Positions 8,852-18,309 are shown, counted from the first letter of the stretch. The stretch is DNA of 64,000 nucleotides from Pedobacter planticolens (GCF_014172375.1 NZ_WNXD01000001.1:1674001-1738000); one strand, 5' to 3'. Made by a program: numbers and translations. The notes: a model not told the origin generated them from the letters alone.

Positions 8852-9412
8852 ATGAAGAACGTTACATCCATCTATTTTAAAACCCTATTGTTTGCTATAG
8901 TAGTACTTTTTAGCAGTTTTAAAACACTGCAAGAAGAAATTTATCCAGAGCAAATTGATTGGGATACTCACTTTAAAGCACAACCTGATAAACATTCTGC
9001 TTTTGCCGCAGAAACCGCTACCACTTGGCATTACAGCTATAATGCAACTGTTAGAGACAACAATCTTCACATTGATTTCAAGTTTTCTGCTGGTGTTGTT
9101 CCTGAAAAATCTTGGGTAAAACCAGATCGAATTAGCGACAGAAGAGTTAGCAGGCAATTATTAAATCATGAGCAAGGTCATGTTTACATCAACTTTTTAT
9201 TGCTGAAAGAAGGTGAAATTCAAATTCGAAATCAAAAATATACACCGAATAATTACAAAAGATTAATTCAATCTACAGCAAACAAGGTGAGCGATTATTA
9301 TAACAGTTTACAAAATCGTTATGATGATGAAACTAAACATGGCTCTGATTTAGAGGCTCAAAGCAGATGGGATGATTATATTAGATCAGAAATGAATAAA
9401 TATGAAAGATAG
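8852..9412 (+). CDS. Secreted HEQGH-motif protein, putative zinc peptidase (DUF922-like)
   Basis: A 186-aa protein with an N-terminal hydrophobic signal segment (about 9-23). HEQGH at 106-110 matches the zincin HExxH motif, preceded by RQLLN and followed by a helix. The aromatic-rich N-terminal half (ATTWHYSYNATV) and the overall size resemble DUF922-type proteins, whose activity is not established. It lies 33 bp downstream of the membrane protein gene, but a separate sigma-54-like element may drive it. A third zinc ligand cannot be fixed by eye. Confidence 0.7.
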   Translation: MKNVTSIYFKTLLFAIVVLFSSFKTLQEEIYPEQIDWDTHFKAQPDKHSAFAAETATTWHYSYNATVRDNNLHIDFKFSAGVVPEKSWVKPDRISDRRVSRQLLNHEQGHVYINFLLLKEGEIQIRNQKYTPNNYKRLIQSTANKVSDYYNSLQNRYDDETKHGSDLEAQSRWDDYIRSEMNKYER

Positions 9413-9414
9413 TT

Positions 9415-9496
9415 ATAAGTTATAGGTTGTGAGTACAGTACTGGGCATTAGCTGTAAACATCCAAACTTGTAACCCGAAACTCACAACCCGTAACA
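9415..9496. repeat. Intergenic stutter hairpin (AGTTATAAGTTATAGG class)
   Basis: The left half reiterates AGTTATA and ends GGTTGTGAGT; the right half carries the complements ACTCACAACC and GTAACCCG. The imperfect stem fills the gap between two convergent genes and may act as a bidirectional terminator. Confidence 0.6.
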
Positions 9497-9498
9497 AT

Positions 9499-10098
9499 CT
9501 ATTCTTTCACTTCACTTGTAGAAAAACTATTTCCTCTTAATTGATATTGAATTGTTTTAATTACTGTTGTTGTTTTGCCACTATCTGTAGTTATAACGGG
9601 CACAGAGCGAAATAAATCTCCATTTTTAATAAAGAATTTATCATTGCCTTGGTAGCCCTTTTTAATATCACTATTTAATCCAGGGAAACTGATTTTATCG
9701 AAACTATTACCTGCAAATTCATAAACATTTAAGTCATTTACATTTTTTCTCGCTACATACTGAATATACAATTCCGGATTGCCATCATTGTCCAAATCCA
9801 TATTCCAGGCATCTGTAATAATTCCTTTTCGCTCCAATGAAATTGATTTGTAGTTATTTTTGATAGAATCAGACATTAACAATAAATATCCACCTAAAGT
9901 ATCAACTCCTTTGCCCCAACTTACCACTTCAAAATGATAACCGGGTTTAATTTCTATGCTTTTATAAAATGGAAAAGGGTTTACAGATTTGGGTACAGCT
10001 GCTGTTTTAGCAATAGTTGTTGGTTTATCATCATTTGTACATGCTGCAATGAATAAAATACTGGCTAATGCAAAAAACCCTAATTTAATACCTTTCAT
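9499..10098 (-). CDS. Putative lipoprotein with one VCBS/FG-GAP-like calcium loop
   Basis: A 199-aa protein with a lipoprotein signal: a hydrophobic segment, then FIAAC with Cys20 as the likely lipidated residue. DLDNDGNPEL at residues 101-110 is a Dx[DN]xDG calcium-binding loop of the FG-GAP/VCBS type. No enzyme motif is visible. The secreted protein at 16861-17574 carries a similar loop (DLNNDKLEDL), so the two may be distant relatives. Function unknown. Confidence 0.7.
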   Translation of the reverse strand: MKGIKLGFFALASILFIAACTNDDKPTTIAKTAAVPKSVNPFPFYKSIEIKPGYHFEVVSWGKGVDTLGGYLLLMSDSIKNNYKSISLERKGIITDAWNMDLDNDGNPELYIQYVARKNVNDLNVYEFAGNSFDKISFPGLNSDIKKGYQGNDKFFIKNGDLFRSVPVITTDSGKTTTVIKTIQYQLRGNSFSTSEVKE

Positions 10099-10117
10099 CT
10101 TTTATGATTTCTACTTT

Positions 10118-10175
10118 AACATTAAGGAATTAAGGTGATTAAGATTCACTTAAAGTTTCTTAACTCCTTAATGTT
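10118..10175. repeat. Intergenic stutter hairpin of the ATTAAGGAATTAAG class
   Basis: AACATTAAGGAATTAAG (10118-10134) pairs with CTTAACTCCTTAATGTT (10159-10175) at 16 of 17 positions, the exception being a G-T wobble. It shares its word with 5611-5663. It follows the GH20 gene in the direction of transcription. Confidence 0.65.
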
Positions 10176-10197
10176 TGATTATTATGTTTATTATAAA

Positions 10198-12105
10198 TTA
10201 TTTAGTTTTTACTTCTGGAGCGCCGTTATTCAATGTTGTTTCGGTAACAACACTTCTTTTTCCACTTGGTGTAATTACAACTGTTTTAAGGGTTTTCTTT
10301 TGACCTTGAGGAACAATTACTTTGAATGATCCAGTATATTCTGTAGCAGTTTCTGATGGACGATATCCATCTAATGTGTAAAATATTTTAGAGCCAGCCA
10401 TTGGCGCTTTTAAATCAATCGTTATACTTTCTCCATTAACTACTTTCTCAGGCTGACCGATTGGTGTAGGAACCCAATAATTAGTACTTGTTTTATCTAT
10501 ACGAGCTAAATGCAACGGCACTCTTTCTTCAGTAAAATTCTTTACATCTTTTCTTGCAACTTGGCTCCAAGCAATTTCTGATAATGAAAATATTCTTGGC
10601 AAAATCATGTATTCTACTTTCGCAGGAGTTTCCATATATTCTGTCCAAATATTTGCTTGTACACCAATAATATGTTTTTGTTGTTCTTCAGTTAATACTT
10701 TTGGAACTGGATCATAAGCATACGATTTTGTATACGGAGCCATACCGCCAATTGTTAACGGTTCATCTGTCGAAGTAGATTGTTTATGATCGAAATATAA
10801 ACCTGCAGAACCTGGGGTCATAATTACATCATGGTTTTGTTTTGCCGCATCTATTCCGCCTTGCTCACCTCTCCAAGACATTACAGTCGCATTTGGCGCT
10901 AAACCACCTTCTAAAATTTCATCCCATCCAATAATAGAACGACCTTTTGAGTTTAAATATTTCTCTATTCTTTGAATGAAATAACTTTGTAAACCATGCT
11001 CATCTTTTAAGTTATTATCCTTAATAAATTGTTGACAAAATGGAGATTGTTTCCAATATTCTTTAGGAGATTCATCTCCACCAATGTGGATATATTTTGA
11101 TGGGAATAGAACCAATACTTCATCCAATACATTTTCTAAAAACTTAAACGTATTTTCAGTTGGCACGAAAACATCATCAAAAACACCCCAAGTTTGCTGT
11201 ACTTGTTTTCCTTTTCTATCACCACTCCAAGGTGCATTCTCACCTACCCATGTATCTCTATCTGGGAAACAACTTAATTCTGGATACGCCGCAATAGCTG
11301 CCGAAGCATGACCTGGCATTTCTATTTCTGGCACTACATTAATAAATTTTGATGCAGCATAAGCCACCACTTGTTTCACTTCTTCTTGAGTGTAATAACC
11401 TTTATAAACTTCGTTGTCTGTACCAACGCCAGGATGATGACCAATAATAGTCCCATTTCTAACGCTTCCTACACTAACTAATTTAGGATATTTTTTAATC
11501 TCAATTCTCCAACCTTGATCTTCTGTTAAATGCCAATGAAAATTGTTCAATTTATATTGAGCCATTAGGTCGATATATTTTTTAACGAATGAAACTGGAA
11601 AGAAATGACGACCTACATCTAAGTGCATTCCACGATAGCTAAAGCGTGGATAATCGTTAATTTCTGCAGCTTGAATACTGATTTTATCCTGGTTTTTTTC
11701 TGGCATTAATTGCATTAAAGATTGCACAGCATAAAATAAACCTGCGCCAGTTCCGGTAACTTTAATTTGATTTGTAGAAATATTTATTGAATAACCTTCC
11801 GCTGGTAATTTTTCTGCACCTACTGATGTTAATACGATTGATTTTTGTCCTGCAGTTGCAGATTTTGCTTCTCTTAATGCAAAACCTCCTTTAGTTACAA
11901 TAAAAGAGTTGAGTAAATCTGCAGTTTTCGCATTTGCTGTTTCATTACTAACTAAAGTTACTGTTTTGTCTAATTGAAAAGTTCCAGTGTTTTTTTTGAT
12001 GGAAACAGGTGCTGGAATAATACCCATATTTGCGTCGGTTTGCGCAAAACTTTGGATAGCTGTAAATGTGGCTACTAAAAGTAAAGAAATTCGTTTCATG
12101 TTCAT
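10198..12105 (-). CDS. Beta-N-acetylhexosaminidase, glycoside hydrolase family 20
   Basis: A secreted exo-acting enzyme removing terminal GlcNAc/GalNAc from chitin oligomers or glycans. I place the start at 12105 (MNMKR; 12099 is equally possible), because the frame upstream adds 21 residues that spoil the signal peptide ending SFA before Gln. Numbered from there: a GH20b alpha/beta domain at about 20-150, then the TIM barrel with RGMHLDVGRHF, HWHLTEDQGWR, EIEMPGHASA and the catalytic Asp344-Glu345 in HIGGDE. A C-terminal beta domain (about 540-635) carries FYTLDGYRPS, typical of bacterial hexosaminidases. A hairpin follows the stop. Confidence 0.95.
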   Translation of the reverse strand: MNMKRISLLLVATFTAIQSFAQTDANMGIIPAPVSIKKNTGTFQLDKTVTLVSNETANAKTADLLNSFIVTKGGFALREAKSATAGQKSIVLTSVGAEKLPAEGYSINISTNQIKVTGTGAGLFYAVQSLMQLMPEKNQDKISIQAAEINDYPRFSYRGMHLDVGRHFFPVSFVKKYIDLMAQYKLNNFHWHLTEDQGWRIEIKKYPKLVSVGSVRNGTIIGHHPGVGTDNEVYKGYYTQEEVKQVVAYAASKFINVVPEIEMPGHASAAIAAYPELSCFPDRDTWVGENAPWSGDRKGKQVQQTWGVFDDVFVPTENTFKFLENVLDEVLVLFPSKYIHIGGDESPKEYWKQSPFCQQFIKDNNLKDEHGLQSYFIQRIEKYLNSKGRSIIGWDEILEGGLAPNATVMSWRGEQGGIDAAKQNHDVIMTPGSAGLYFDHKQSTSTDEPLTIGGMAPYTKSYAYDPVPKVLTEEQQKHIIGVQANIWTEYMETPAKVEYMILPRIFSLSEIAWSQVARKDVKNFTEERVPLHLARIDKTSTNYWVPTPIGQPEKVVNGESITIDLKAPMAGSKIFYTLDGYRPSETATEYTGSFKVIVPQGQKKTLKTVVITPSGKRSVVTETTLNNGAPEVKTK

Positions 12106-12203
12106 TTTATGTGTTTGTGTGCCTAAGATATAAAATTTAGCCAAAAATGCGATGATAATTTTTACCATTTAAGACTGAAAAGCTTCCGTATAATCCATAA
12201 AAA

Positions 12204-12230
12204 AAGCGTTCCAATATTGAAACGCTTATA
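12204..12230 (-). terminator. Intrinsic terminator of trxB
   Basis: AAGCGTT (12204-12210) and AACGCTT (12221-12227) form a stem extended by CAAT/ATTG. Reading the minus strand, the hairpin follows trxB and runs into a T tract (complement of the A run at 12199-12205). Its stem resembles the terminator at 45754-45785. Confidence 0.8.
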
Positions 12231-12254
12231 TTTTCTTAATATGATTAAAAACTA

Positions 12255-13217
12255 TTAAGACACTACAGCATGTTCTTTAGCCGCCAAATAACGTTCTGCA
12301 TCTAAAGCAGCCATACAACCAGAACCCGCAGCCGTAACAGCCTGACGGTAATAATGATCTTGCACATCACCACTGGCAAATACGCCTTCTATATTGGTTT
12401 TAGAAGTTCCGGGAATGGTTTTCAAATAGCCAGTATCATCCATATCTAACCAACCTTTAAAAATATCTGTATTTGGTTTGTGTCCAATAGCCACAAAAAA
12501 TCCTTCAACATCTATAATTTTCGATTCTTTTGTTTGGTGATTAAACACACAAACACCCGTTACATTTTTACCATTACCCATAATTTCAGTAGTTTCTGTA
12601 TTGTAAATCACTTCGATATTTGGGGTATTTAGTACGCGGTGAACCATTGCTTTTGAAGCACGGAACTCATCTCTACGTACCAACATGTACACTTTTTTAC
12701 ACAATTTAGCTAAATATGTAGCTTCTTCTGCTGCAGTATCTCCAGCACCAACAATGGCAACATCTTGACCTTTAAAAAAGAAACCATCGCACACTGCACA
12801 GGCAGAAACACCAAATCCATTATATTTTTGTTCGCTTGGCAAGCCCAACCATTTTGCAGTTGCACCAGTAGCAATAATTACAGTATCTGCGGTAATCGTT
12901 TTTACTTCATCAACCACAACTTTATGTGGCAAAGCCGAAAAATCTACTGAACTTACATAACCGAAACGGATTTGAGTTCCGAAACGTTCTGCTTGTTTTC
13001 TGAAATCTTCCATCATTTCTGGGCCCATAATCCCATCAGGATAACCCGGGAAATTATCTACATCGGTAGTTTGAGTTAACTGACCACCCATTTCCATTCC
13101 AGTGTACATTACAGGTTTTAAATCGGCACGGGCGGCATAAATTGCAGCTGTATACCCTGCTGGACCAGACCCGATAATTAAACATTTTACGTGTTCTATT
13201 TCTTGTTCTTGCGACAT
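12255..13217 (-). CDS. trxB: Thioredoxin-disulfide reductase
   Basis: A 320-aa cytoplasmic flavoenzyme that reduces thioredoxin with NADPH. The FAD-binding GSGPAGYTAAIYA motif starts at about residue 16. The redox-active CAVC is Cys140-Cys143. The NADPH-binding GAGDTAAEEATYLA region follows, and the C-terminal FAD signature is GVFASGDVQD. Length and motif order are normal. It has its own promoter (13236-13265) and terminator, so it looks monocistronic. Confidence 0.96.
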   Translation of the reverse strand: MSQEQEIEHVKCLIIGSGPAGYTAAIYAARADLKPVMYTGMEMGGQLTQTTDVDNFPGYPDGIMGPEMMEDFRKQAERFGTQIRFGYVSSVDFSALPHKVVVDEVKTITADTVIIATGATAKWLGLPSEQKYNGFGVSACAVCDGFFFKGQDVAIVGAGDTAAEEATYLAKLCKKVYMLVRRDEFRASKAMVHRVLNTPNIEVIYNTETTEIMGNGKNVTGVCVFNHQTKESKIIDVEGFFVAIGHKPNTDIFKGWLDMDDTGYLKTIPGTSKTNIEGVFASGDVQDHYYRQAVTAAGSGCMAALDAERYLAAKEHAVVS

Positions 13218-13235
13218 CTTTTTATCTTAATAGTG

Positions 13236-13265
13236 CAAATTTAAGCTTTAAATTGGAAAGGGCAA
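13236..13265 (-). promoter_or_regulatory. trxB promoter, Bacteroidota type
   Basis: On the minus strand TTG (13263-13265) is followed after 19 nt by TAAATTTG (13236-13243), matching TTG-N17-23-TAnnTTTG. The -7 box lies 18 bp upstream of the trxB start codon. Confidence 0.7.
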
Positions 13266-13317
13266 AGCTGAATAGCAAGCCGAAAGTAAAAAGAATTATG
13301 CTGTAGTCGATTGTAAA

Positions 13318-14481
13318 TTATTTGCCTTTATTGGCTTTAAGAATTCTTATAAAATTACCACCTAAAATTTTTGTTACCTCATTTGGTTTATACCCTCTTT
13401 TAAGCAAAGCTGATGTTATTTTGGGGTAATCAGCTACACTATTTATACCTAATGGAAATGATTCGGCTCCATCAAAATCGGCTCCTAAACCAACATGATC
13501 AATTCCAATCATTTTAACAATATAATCGATGTGATCAATTAACAATTCAATAGATGGGCGAGTTGCATCTGCATCCACTTTGTGCAAAGAAATTAAGGTA
13601 TCAATTGCGTTGCTACGACCGTATTTTGCACTCAGCGTTTTTAACTCGCTATCGTATTTATTAAAAAATACTTTCTGTTTTGTATTAAAAGTCGAATCTA
13701 AAAATCCACTATAGAAATTAAGTGAAATTACACCGCCATTTTTACCAACCGCTTTAATTTGCTCATCGTTTAAATTTCTAGCAACAGGATTTAAAGCATA
13801 AACACAACTGTGTGATACCAATACAGGTTTTTTAGATTCTTTAATAGCATCAAAAAAGGTTTTAACACCAACATGAGAAAGATCTACTAACACACCTAAT
13901 TCATTTAATTTATGTACAACTTGTTTACCGAAATCATTTAGTCCTGCGTTTTCTGGTTTCACTTTTCCTGAAGTTTCTTCCGCAGCAGAACTTGCCCAAG
14001 ATGTACTATTATTCCAAGTGAGTGTAAGATAAATCATTCCCCTTTGGGTTAATTTTTCTAAATTATCCAGGCTGTTTTCAATCATGTGACCACCCTCTAC
14101 TCCTATCATTGCGGCCATTTTTTTAGCGGCAACTGCTTGTTCTAATTCGGTAGCATTTCTGGCTAAAGCAATTTGATTAGGATATCTCTTTATCAAACTG
14201 AATAAGGAATCTATTTCCTGATTGGCAACAGCATAACCACCTTTTTCATCGCACCAAATAGAAAAAACTTGCACATCAAGCCCACCTTCTTTAGCTCTAA
14301 CTAAGTCAAAATTTCCTGTTTTTTGTAATTTCCCAATATCAATTCCAGATTTTATTTGATTGAACAAGATATCGCCATGCGTATCTACTACAATTGCTTT
14401 TTGATGAATAGAAGTTGAATTTTGTGCAAAACTGCTTGATACAACAAACAAAAGGAGGAAAGAGAGGTAATATTTTTTCAT
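13318..14481 (-). CDS. Membrane dipeptidase, peptidase family M19
   Basis: A 387-aa secreted zinc dipeptidase with a signal peptide (residues 1-19, ending SFA before Gln). The family motifs are present: VVDTHGDIL with the first metal ligands, GVEGGHMI with the bridging Glu, LVDLSHVG and LVSHS with the metal His residues, and GLGADFDG near the C-terminus. It would hydrolyse dipeptides, possibly including D-residue peptides from cell-wall turnover. It follows the MORN-like gene on the same strand after 6 bp, suggesting cotranscription. Confidence 0.93.
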   Translation of the reverse strand: MKKYYLSFLLLFVVSSSFAQNSTSIHQKAIVVDTHGDILFNQIKSGIDIGKLQKTGNFDLVRAKEGGLDVQVFSIWCDEKGGYAVANQEIDSLFSLIKRYPNQIALARNATELEQAVAAKKMAAMIGVEGGHMIENSLDNLEKLTQRGMIYLTLTWNNSTSWASSAAEETSGKVKPENAGLNDFGKQVVHKLNELGVLVDLSHVGVKTFFDAIKESKKPVLVSHSCVYALNPVARNLNDEQIKAVGKNGGVISLNFYSGFLDSTFNTKQKVFFNKYDSELKTLSAKYGRSNAIDTLISLHKVDADATRPSIELLIDHIDYIVKMIGIDHVGLGADFDGAESFPLGINSVADYPKITSALLKRGYKPNEVTKILGGNFIRILKANKGK

Positions 14482-14487
14482 TATTTG

Positions 14488-15105
14488 CTAATTATTTGTC
14501 TGTTTTTTCTTTTTGATTTGTTCCTTTATTAAAACACTAGATTTTAATACTCCTAACTCATACATATCTTTTCGAGTCCCTTTCAAAGAAATCCATTCTC
14601 CGTCTTTTTTACCATTCACATAATTTCCACCTTCTTCAATATTTCCAAACTTATCAAAGGTTTTAAATTCTCCATTTGGTTCTCCATTATCAAAGTTTTG
14701 TGTACTTAAAACATTCCCATCGGGATAAAAAACAATCCATTTTCCTTGTTCAACTCCATGTACAAAATTTCCTTGTTGACTTAAAAATCTCGTTTTTCCT
14801 TTTAGTTTAAAACTCGTTTTGTGCGAACTATTAAAAGTTTGAACATCCATGTAAAAATTAAAATTTCCATGCGGAGTACTTAGGCTTTCATCTTCATAGG
14901 AGCCCGTTTGCAGCAAATTGTCATATAAATCATACCGTTTAAAGGTCCATACATTTTCAGAGCTTACCTTTCCATAAATCGCATAAGAAGTTGCTTTATT
15001 TCTATCTGTAGTAACCTGATTACCATATAAATATATTGGTGCAACTTGTGCTTTTACACTCAAGAAAGCAAAAAAAGAAATAATAATAACTATAAATTGT
15101 TTCAT
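14488..15105 (-). CDS. Secreted MORN/YwqK-like repeat protein
   Basis: A 205-aa protein with a signal peptide (residues 1-19, ending VKA before Gln). About four copies of a MORN-like repeat occur between residues 100 and 180 (GKWIVFYPDGNVLSTQ, GEFKTFDKFGN, GEWISLKG). Such repeats are often labelled YwqK-family antitoxin in databases, but no toxin gene is adjacent and the protein is exported, so an antitoxin role is not supported. It sits between the carboxylase gene (20 bp upstream) and the dipeptidase gene (6 bp downstream). Confidence 0.75.
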   Translation of the reverse strand: MKQFIVIIISFFAFLSVKAQVAPIYLYGNQVTTDRNKATSYAIYGKVSSENVWTFKRYDLYDNLLQTGSYEDESLSTPHGNFNFYMDVQTFNSSHKTSFKLKGKTRFLSQQGNFVHGVEQGKWIVFYPDGNVLSTQNFDNGEPNGEFKTFDKFGNIEEGGNYVNGKKDGEWISLKGTRKDMYELGVLKSSVLIKEQIKKKKQTNN

Positions 15106-15125
15106 GTGTTATATCAAAATTAAGC

Positions 15126-16754
15126 TTAAGTCTGTATAATACCAACGTTAAAAGCTTTTTTAATTGGCGATTGATTCGCAGCTTCAATACCCATCGAAAT
15201 CACTTTTCGGGTTTCTAAAGGATCAATCACACCATCTACCCATAAACGAGAAGCTGCGTAATATGGTGTGGTTTGGCTATCGTATCTGTCTGTAATTTCT
15301 TTCAGTAATTCCGCTTCTTTTTCAGGAGTAATAATTTCTCCTTTTGCTTTTAAAGATGCTTCTTGAATTTGCAATAATACTTTTGCCGCTTGTGAACCTC
15401 CCATTACAGCAATTTTAGCGCTTGGCCAAGCGTAAATCAAACGAGGATCATACGCTTTTCCGCACATGGCATAATTACCAGCACCATAAGAGTTTCCAAT
15501 TACGATAGTAAATTTAGGCACAACAGAATTTGCAACAGCATTTACCATTTTAGCGCCATCTTTTATAATTCCGCCTTGCTCAGAGCGACTACCCACCATA
15601 AAACCGGTTACATCTTGTAAAAAAACCAAAGGAATTTTCTTTTGGTTACAGTTCATAATAAATCGACTGGCTTTATCTGCACTGTCCGAATAAATAACGC
15701 CACCAAACTGCATTTCTCCTTTTTTAGATTTTACCACTTTACGCTGATTGGCCACAATACCAACTGCCCAGCCATCAATTCTTGCCAAACCGCAAATAAT
15801 ACTTTGTCCAAATAAAGCTTTGTATTCTTCTAGTTCAGAATTATCTACCAAACGGTAGATAATATCTCTCATATCATAAGGTTTTTCTCTATTTTCAGGT
15901 AAAATACTATATAATTCTTGTTCATTTAGCTTTGGCATAGCCGATTTAATCCGATCAAAACCAGCATTTTCTGGAGCACCCAACATGCTCATTATCTTAC
16001 GAATGCTATCTAAACAAGCTTTATCATTTGGATGTTTGTAATCGGTAACGCCTGATATTTCGCAATGTGTTGTAGCACCGCCCAAAGTTTCATTATCAAT
16101 ATCTTCGCCTATGGCCGATTTAACTAAATAGGAACCTGCTAAAAACACAGAGCCAGTTCCTTCTACAATCATCGCTTCATCGCTCATGATTGGTAAATAT
16201 GCGCCACCAGCAACGCAAGAACCCATTATTGCAGATATTTGAACAATTCCATCAGCAGACATCAGGGCATTGTTTCTAAACATTCTACCAAAATGTTCTT
16301 TATCAGGAAAAATTTCATCTTGCATAGGCAAATAAACGCCCGCACTATCTACCAAATAAATAACTGGCAAACGGTTTTCCATTGCAATTTCTTGCGCTCG
16401 TAGATTTTTCTTCGCCGTCATAGGGAACCAAGCTCCAGCTTTTACCGTAGCATCATTTGCCACTATCAAACATTGTCTGCCAGAAACATATCCAATTCCT
16501 GTTACCACTCCCGCACTTGGGCAACCACCTTGTTCGACATACATTCCATCCGCAGCAAATGCACCCAACTCTAAAAATTCAGTACCCTCATCTCTTAAAT
16601 AATCAATTCGTTCTCTGGCTAAAAGCTTGCCTTTTTGCTTTTGTTTTGCCGCATTTTTCTCTCCCCCACCAGCATATATTTTTTTCAGCCTAGTTTTAAG
16701 TTCATAAACTAATTGCTTGTTTACATCTTCATTTTTATTGAATTCTATGTTCAT
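15126..16754 (-). CDS. Acyl-CoA carboxylase beta subunit (methylcrotonyl-CoA carboxylase type)
   Basis: A 542-aa carboxyltransferase. It resembles the methylcrotonyl-CoA carboxylase beta chain more than the propionyl one: RGKLL-type start (KGKLLARERID), ANDATVKAGAWFPMT, KNLRAQEIAMENRLPVIYLV, PDKEHFGRMF, GSCVAGGAYLPIMSDE and FLAGSYLVKSA. The C-terminal half has FLQDVTGFMVG and GNSYGAGNYAMCGKAY, the oxyanion-hole glycines. It would transfer CO2 from a biotin carrier to an acyl-CoA, probably in leucine breakdown. No biotin carboxylase/carrier gene lies in the window, so the alpha subunit is encoded elsewhere. Confidence 0.9.
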   Translation of the reverse strand: MNIEFNKNEDVNKQLVYELKTRLKKIYAGGGEKNAAKQKQKGKLLARERIDYLRDEGTEFLELGAFAADGMYVEQGGCPSAGVVTGIGYVSGRQCLIVANDATVKAGAWFPMTAKKNLRAQEIAMENRLPVIYLVDSAGVYLPMQDEIFPDKEHFGRMFRNNALMSADGIVQISAIMGSCVAGGAYLPIMSDEAMIVEGTGSVFLAGSYLVKSAIGEDIDNETLGGATTHCEISGVTDYKHPNDKACLDSIRKIMSMLGAPENAGFDRIKSAMPKLNEQELYSILPENREKPYDMRDIIYRLVDNSELEEYKALFGQSIICGLARIDGWAVGIVANQRKVVKSKKGEMQFGGVIYSDSADKASRFIMNCNQKKIPLVFLQDVTGFMVGSRSEQGGIIKDGAKMVNAVANSVVPKFTIVIGNSYGAGNYAMCGKAYDPRLIYAWPSAKIAVMGGSQAAKVLLQIQEASLKAKGEIITPEKEAELLKEITDRYDSQTTPYYAASRLWVDGVIDPLETRKVISMGIEAANQSPIKKAFNVGIIQT

Positions 16755-16860
16755 GCTAGCAAGTTAAATTATAAATTTTTAAAACTAAAACCCGTAATGG
16801 TATTTAGTTCTGCATTAGTACCTAATATGCTAAATTAACTTTTTAAACGTTCTTCATAGC

Positions 16861-17574
16861 ATGCGATATTTAACACTAATCTTCTGTTTATTTTGTTGGC
16901 AGTTTAGTGCTGCACAAACCTTCACCTACCCAAAACTTACTGCGCAAGGAAATGACATTAACTCCTTAACTCCTACTAACTGGAATGTAATCGATACCGC
17001 ATTTGGCGATTTAAATAATGATAAACTAGAGGATTTGGTGTTAGTGCTTGAATTTAATAACTCAATTATTGAGAAAAGAGCGTATGGCGATGGAGAAACA
17101 GAGTTGATAAAAGAATTTCAAAAACCGAGAATTTTAGCTGTTTATTTTAAGGATACGCGTTCGGGTAAATATAAATTTGCTTTACAAAACAACAATTTCA
17201 TTCTTCGTTCGCAAGAAGGTGGTGAACTTGGTGAACCTTTTAAAAATCTTACAATTCAAAATAACAGTTTAAATTTAGCTTTTGAAGGTGGTAGTAATTG
17301 GCGTTGGAAATTAAATTATCAGTTTAAATACCAAAATAAAGATTGGGTATTAATTCAGGCCAACAATATTTATTATAATATCACATCTGGTGAGATGACA
17401 GATAAACTCTATGATTTTGTGAATAGAAAAATGAAGCTAATCACTGGAAATATATTTGCAAGAAATAATGCAAATGAAGTAAGTGAAGAAACAATTAACT
17501 ATTCTCAATTGCGAACCTTAAACAATTTTAAAAAACCCTGGACCTGGGAAATTACAAAGGATAACTTTTTATAG
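16861..17574 (+). CDS. Secreted protein with a VCBS-like loop
   Basis: A 237-aa exported protein with a signal peptide (residues 1-18, ending SAA before Gln). DTAFGDLNNDKLEDLVLV at about residues 40-57 resembles an FG-GAP/VCBS beta-strand with a degenerate calcium loop. The remainder is rich in Asn, Phe and Trp and ends WTWEITKDNF. No catalytic motif recognised. Transcribed alone, divergent from the carboxylase gene, with a stem-forming repeat after it. Confidence 0.75.
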   Translation: MRYLTLIFCLFCWQFSAAQTFTYPKLTAQGNDINSLTPTNWNVIDTAFGDLNNDKLEDLVLVLEFNNSIIEKRAYGDGETELIKEFQKPRILAVYFKDTRSGKYKFALQNNNFILRSQEGGELGEPFKNLTIQNNSLNLAFEGGSNWRWKLNYQFKYQNKDWVLIQANNIYYNITSGEMTDKLYDFVNRKMKLITGNIFARNNANEVSEETINYSQLRTLNNFKKPWTWEITKDNFL

Positions 17575-17652
17575 TCCAGAGTTTAAAGTCCATAGTCATG
17601 AGTCTATTTTATAAATTTAGATTACTCAGGACTTAAGACTAACGACTCAAAA
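17575..17652. repeat. Intergenic stutter hairpin (AGTCC/GAGTC class)
   Basis: The left half repeats AGTCC, AGTCAT and GAGTC; the right half repeats GGACT, AGACT and GACTC. The halves pair imperfectly around an AT-rich loop. It fills the gap between two convergent genes, so a bidirectional terminator role is plausible. Confidence 0.6.
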
Positions 17653-18246
17653 CTAAGTTAAGTTCCTATCTCTAAACCAAACATCATCTGGCGCAGCCGT
17701 AAAGTTTTGCATTTTATCTACTAAAACCTCAGCGCTAGTTTCGTTAAATACCAAATCTCTATTAATTTGCTTTACAAAACGACTTTGCACCATTACATCA
17801 AGCTGTAAAAACAACGGATCATAAAAACCATTCACATTTAACACCCCAATTGGTTTCGCATGTAAGCCTAACTGCAACCAAGTTAATACTTCAAAAAACT
17901 CTTCTAATGTTCCAAATCCTCCTGGAAGAATAATAAATCCATCAGCTAAATCGGCCATTTTTTGCTTCCGCTGATGCATGTTTTCGGTAATCACCATTTC
18001 CGTTAAACCTTTATGACCAACTTCTTTATCCATCAAAAATTGAGGGATTACACCAATCGCTTTGCCATTGCGTTTTAAAATTTCATTTGCAATTATACCC
18101 ATTACACCTACACTGCCGCCACCAAAAACTAACGTGATATTTTGCGAAGCCATTATTTCGGCTAAATCTTCAATTGCTTTTCTTAAAACTGGGTCGCCAT
18201 TAAAATTGGAGCCGCAATAAACACAAAGTGATTTCATTTTTTGCAT
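17653..18246 (-). CDS. TIGR00730-family Rossmann-fold protein (LOG-like phosphoribohydrolase)
   Basis: A 197-aa protein of the lysine-decarboxylase-like/LOG family. VYCGSNF near the N-terminus and FGGGSVGVMG form the Rossmann-type nucleotide site. PGGFGTLEEFFEV is the diagnostic PGGxGTxxE motif that binds the phosphoribosyl group. Characterised members cleave cytokinin riboside or nucleoside 5'-monophosphates. The lysine decarboxylase label often attached to the family is misleading. The start could also be the internal Met at 18237, just before KSLCVYCG. Confidence 0.9.
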   Translation of the reverse strand: MQKMKSLCVYCGSNFNGDPVLRKAIEDLAEIMASQNITLVFGGGSVGVMGIIANEILKRNGKAIGVIPQFLMDKEVGHKGLTEMVITENMHQRKQKMADLADGFIILPGGFGTLEEFFEVLTWLQLGLHAKPIGVLNVNGFYDPLFLQLDVMVQSRFVKQINRDLVFNETSAEVLVDKMQNFTAAPDDVWFRDRNLT

Positions 18247-18309
18247 AGATATTTATTTTGGTGTAAAACTACAAAATTGATTGCTTTGTTATCATCTGTA
18301 AAAAAAGAA

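Noticed and set aside
12106..12168. Extended N-terminus of the GH20 enzyme
   Set aside because: It would place 21 unrelated residues before a clean signal peptide.
14488..15105. Antitoxin function for the MORN/YwqK-like protein
   Set aside because: It has a signal peptide and no adjacent toxin; the label comes from the repeat type only.
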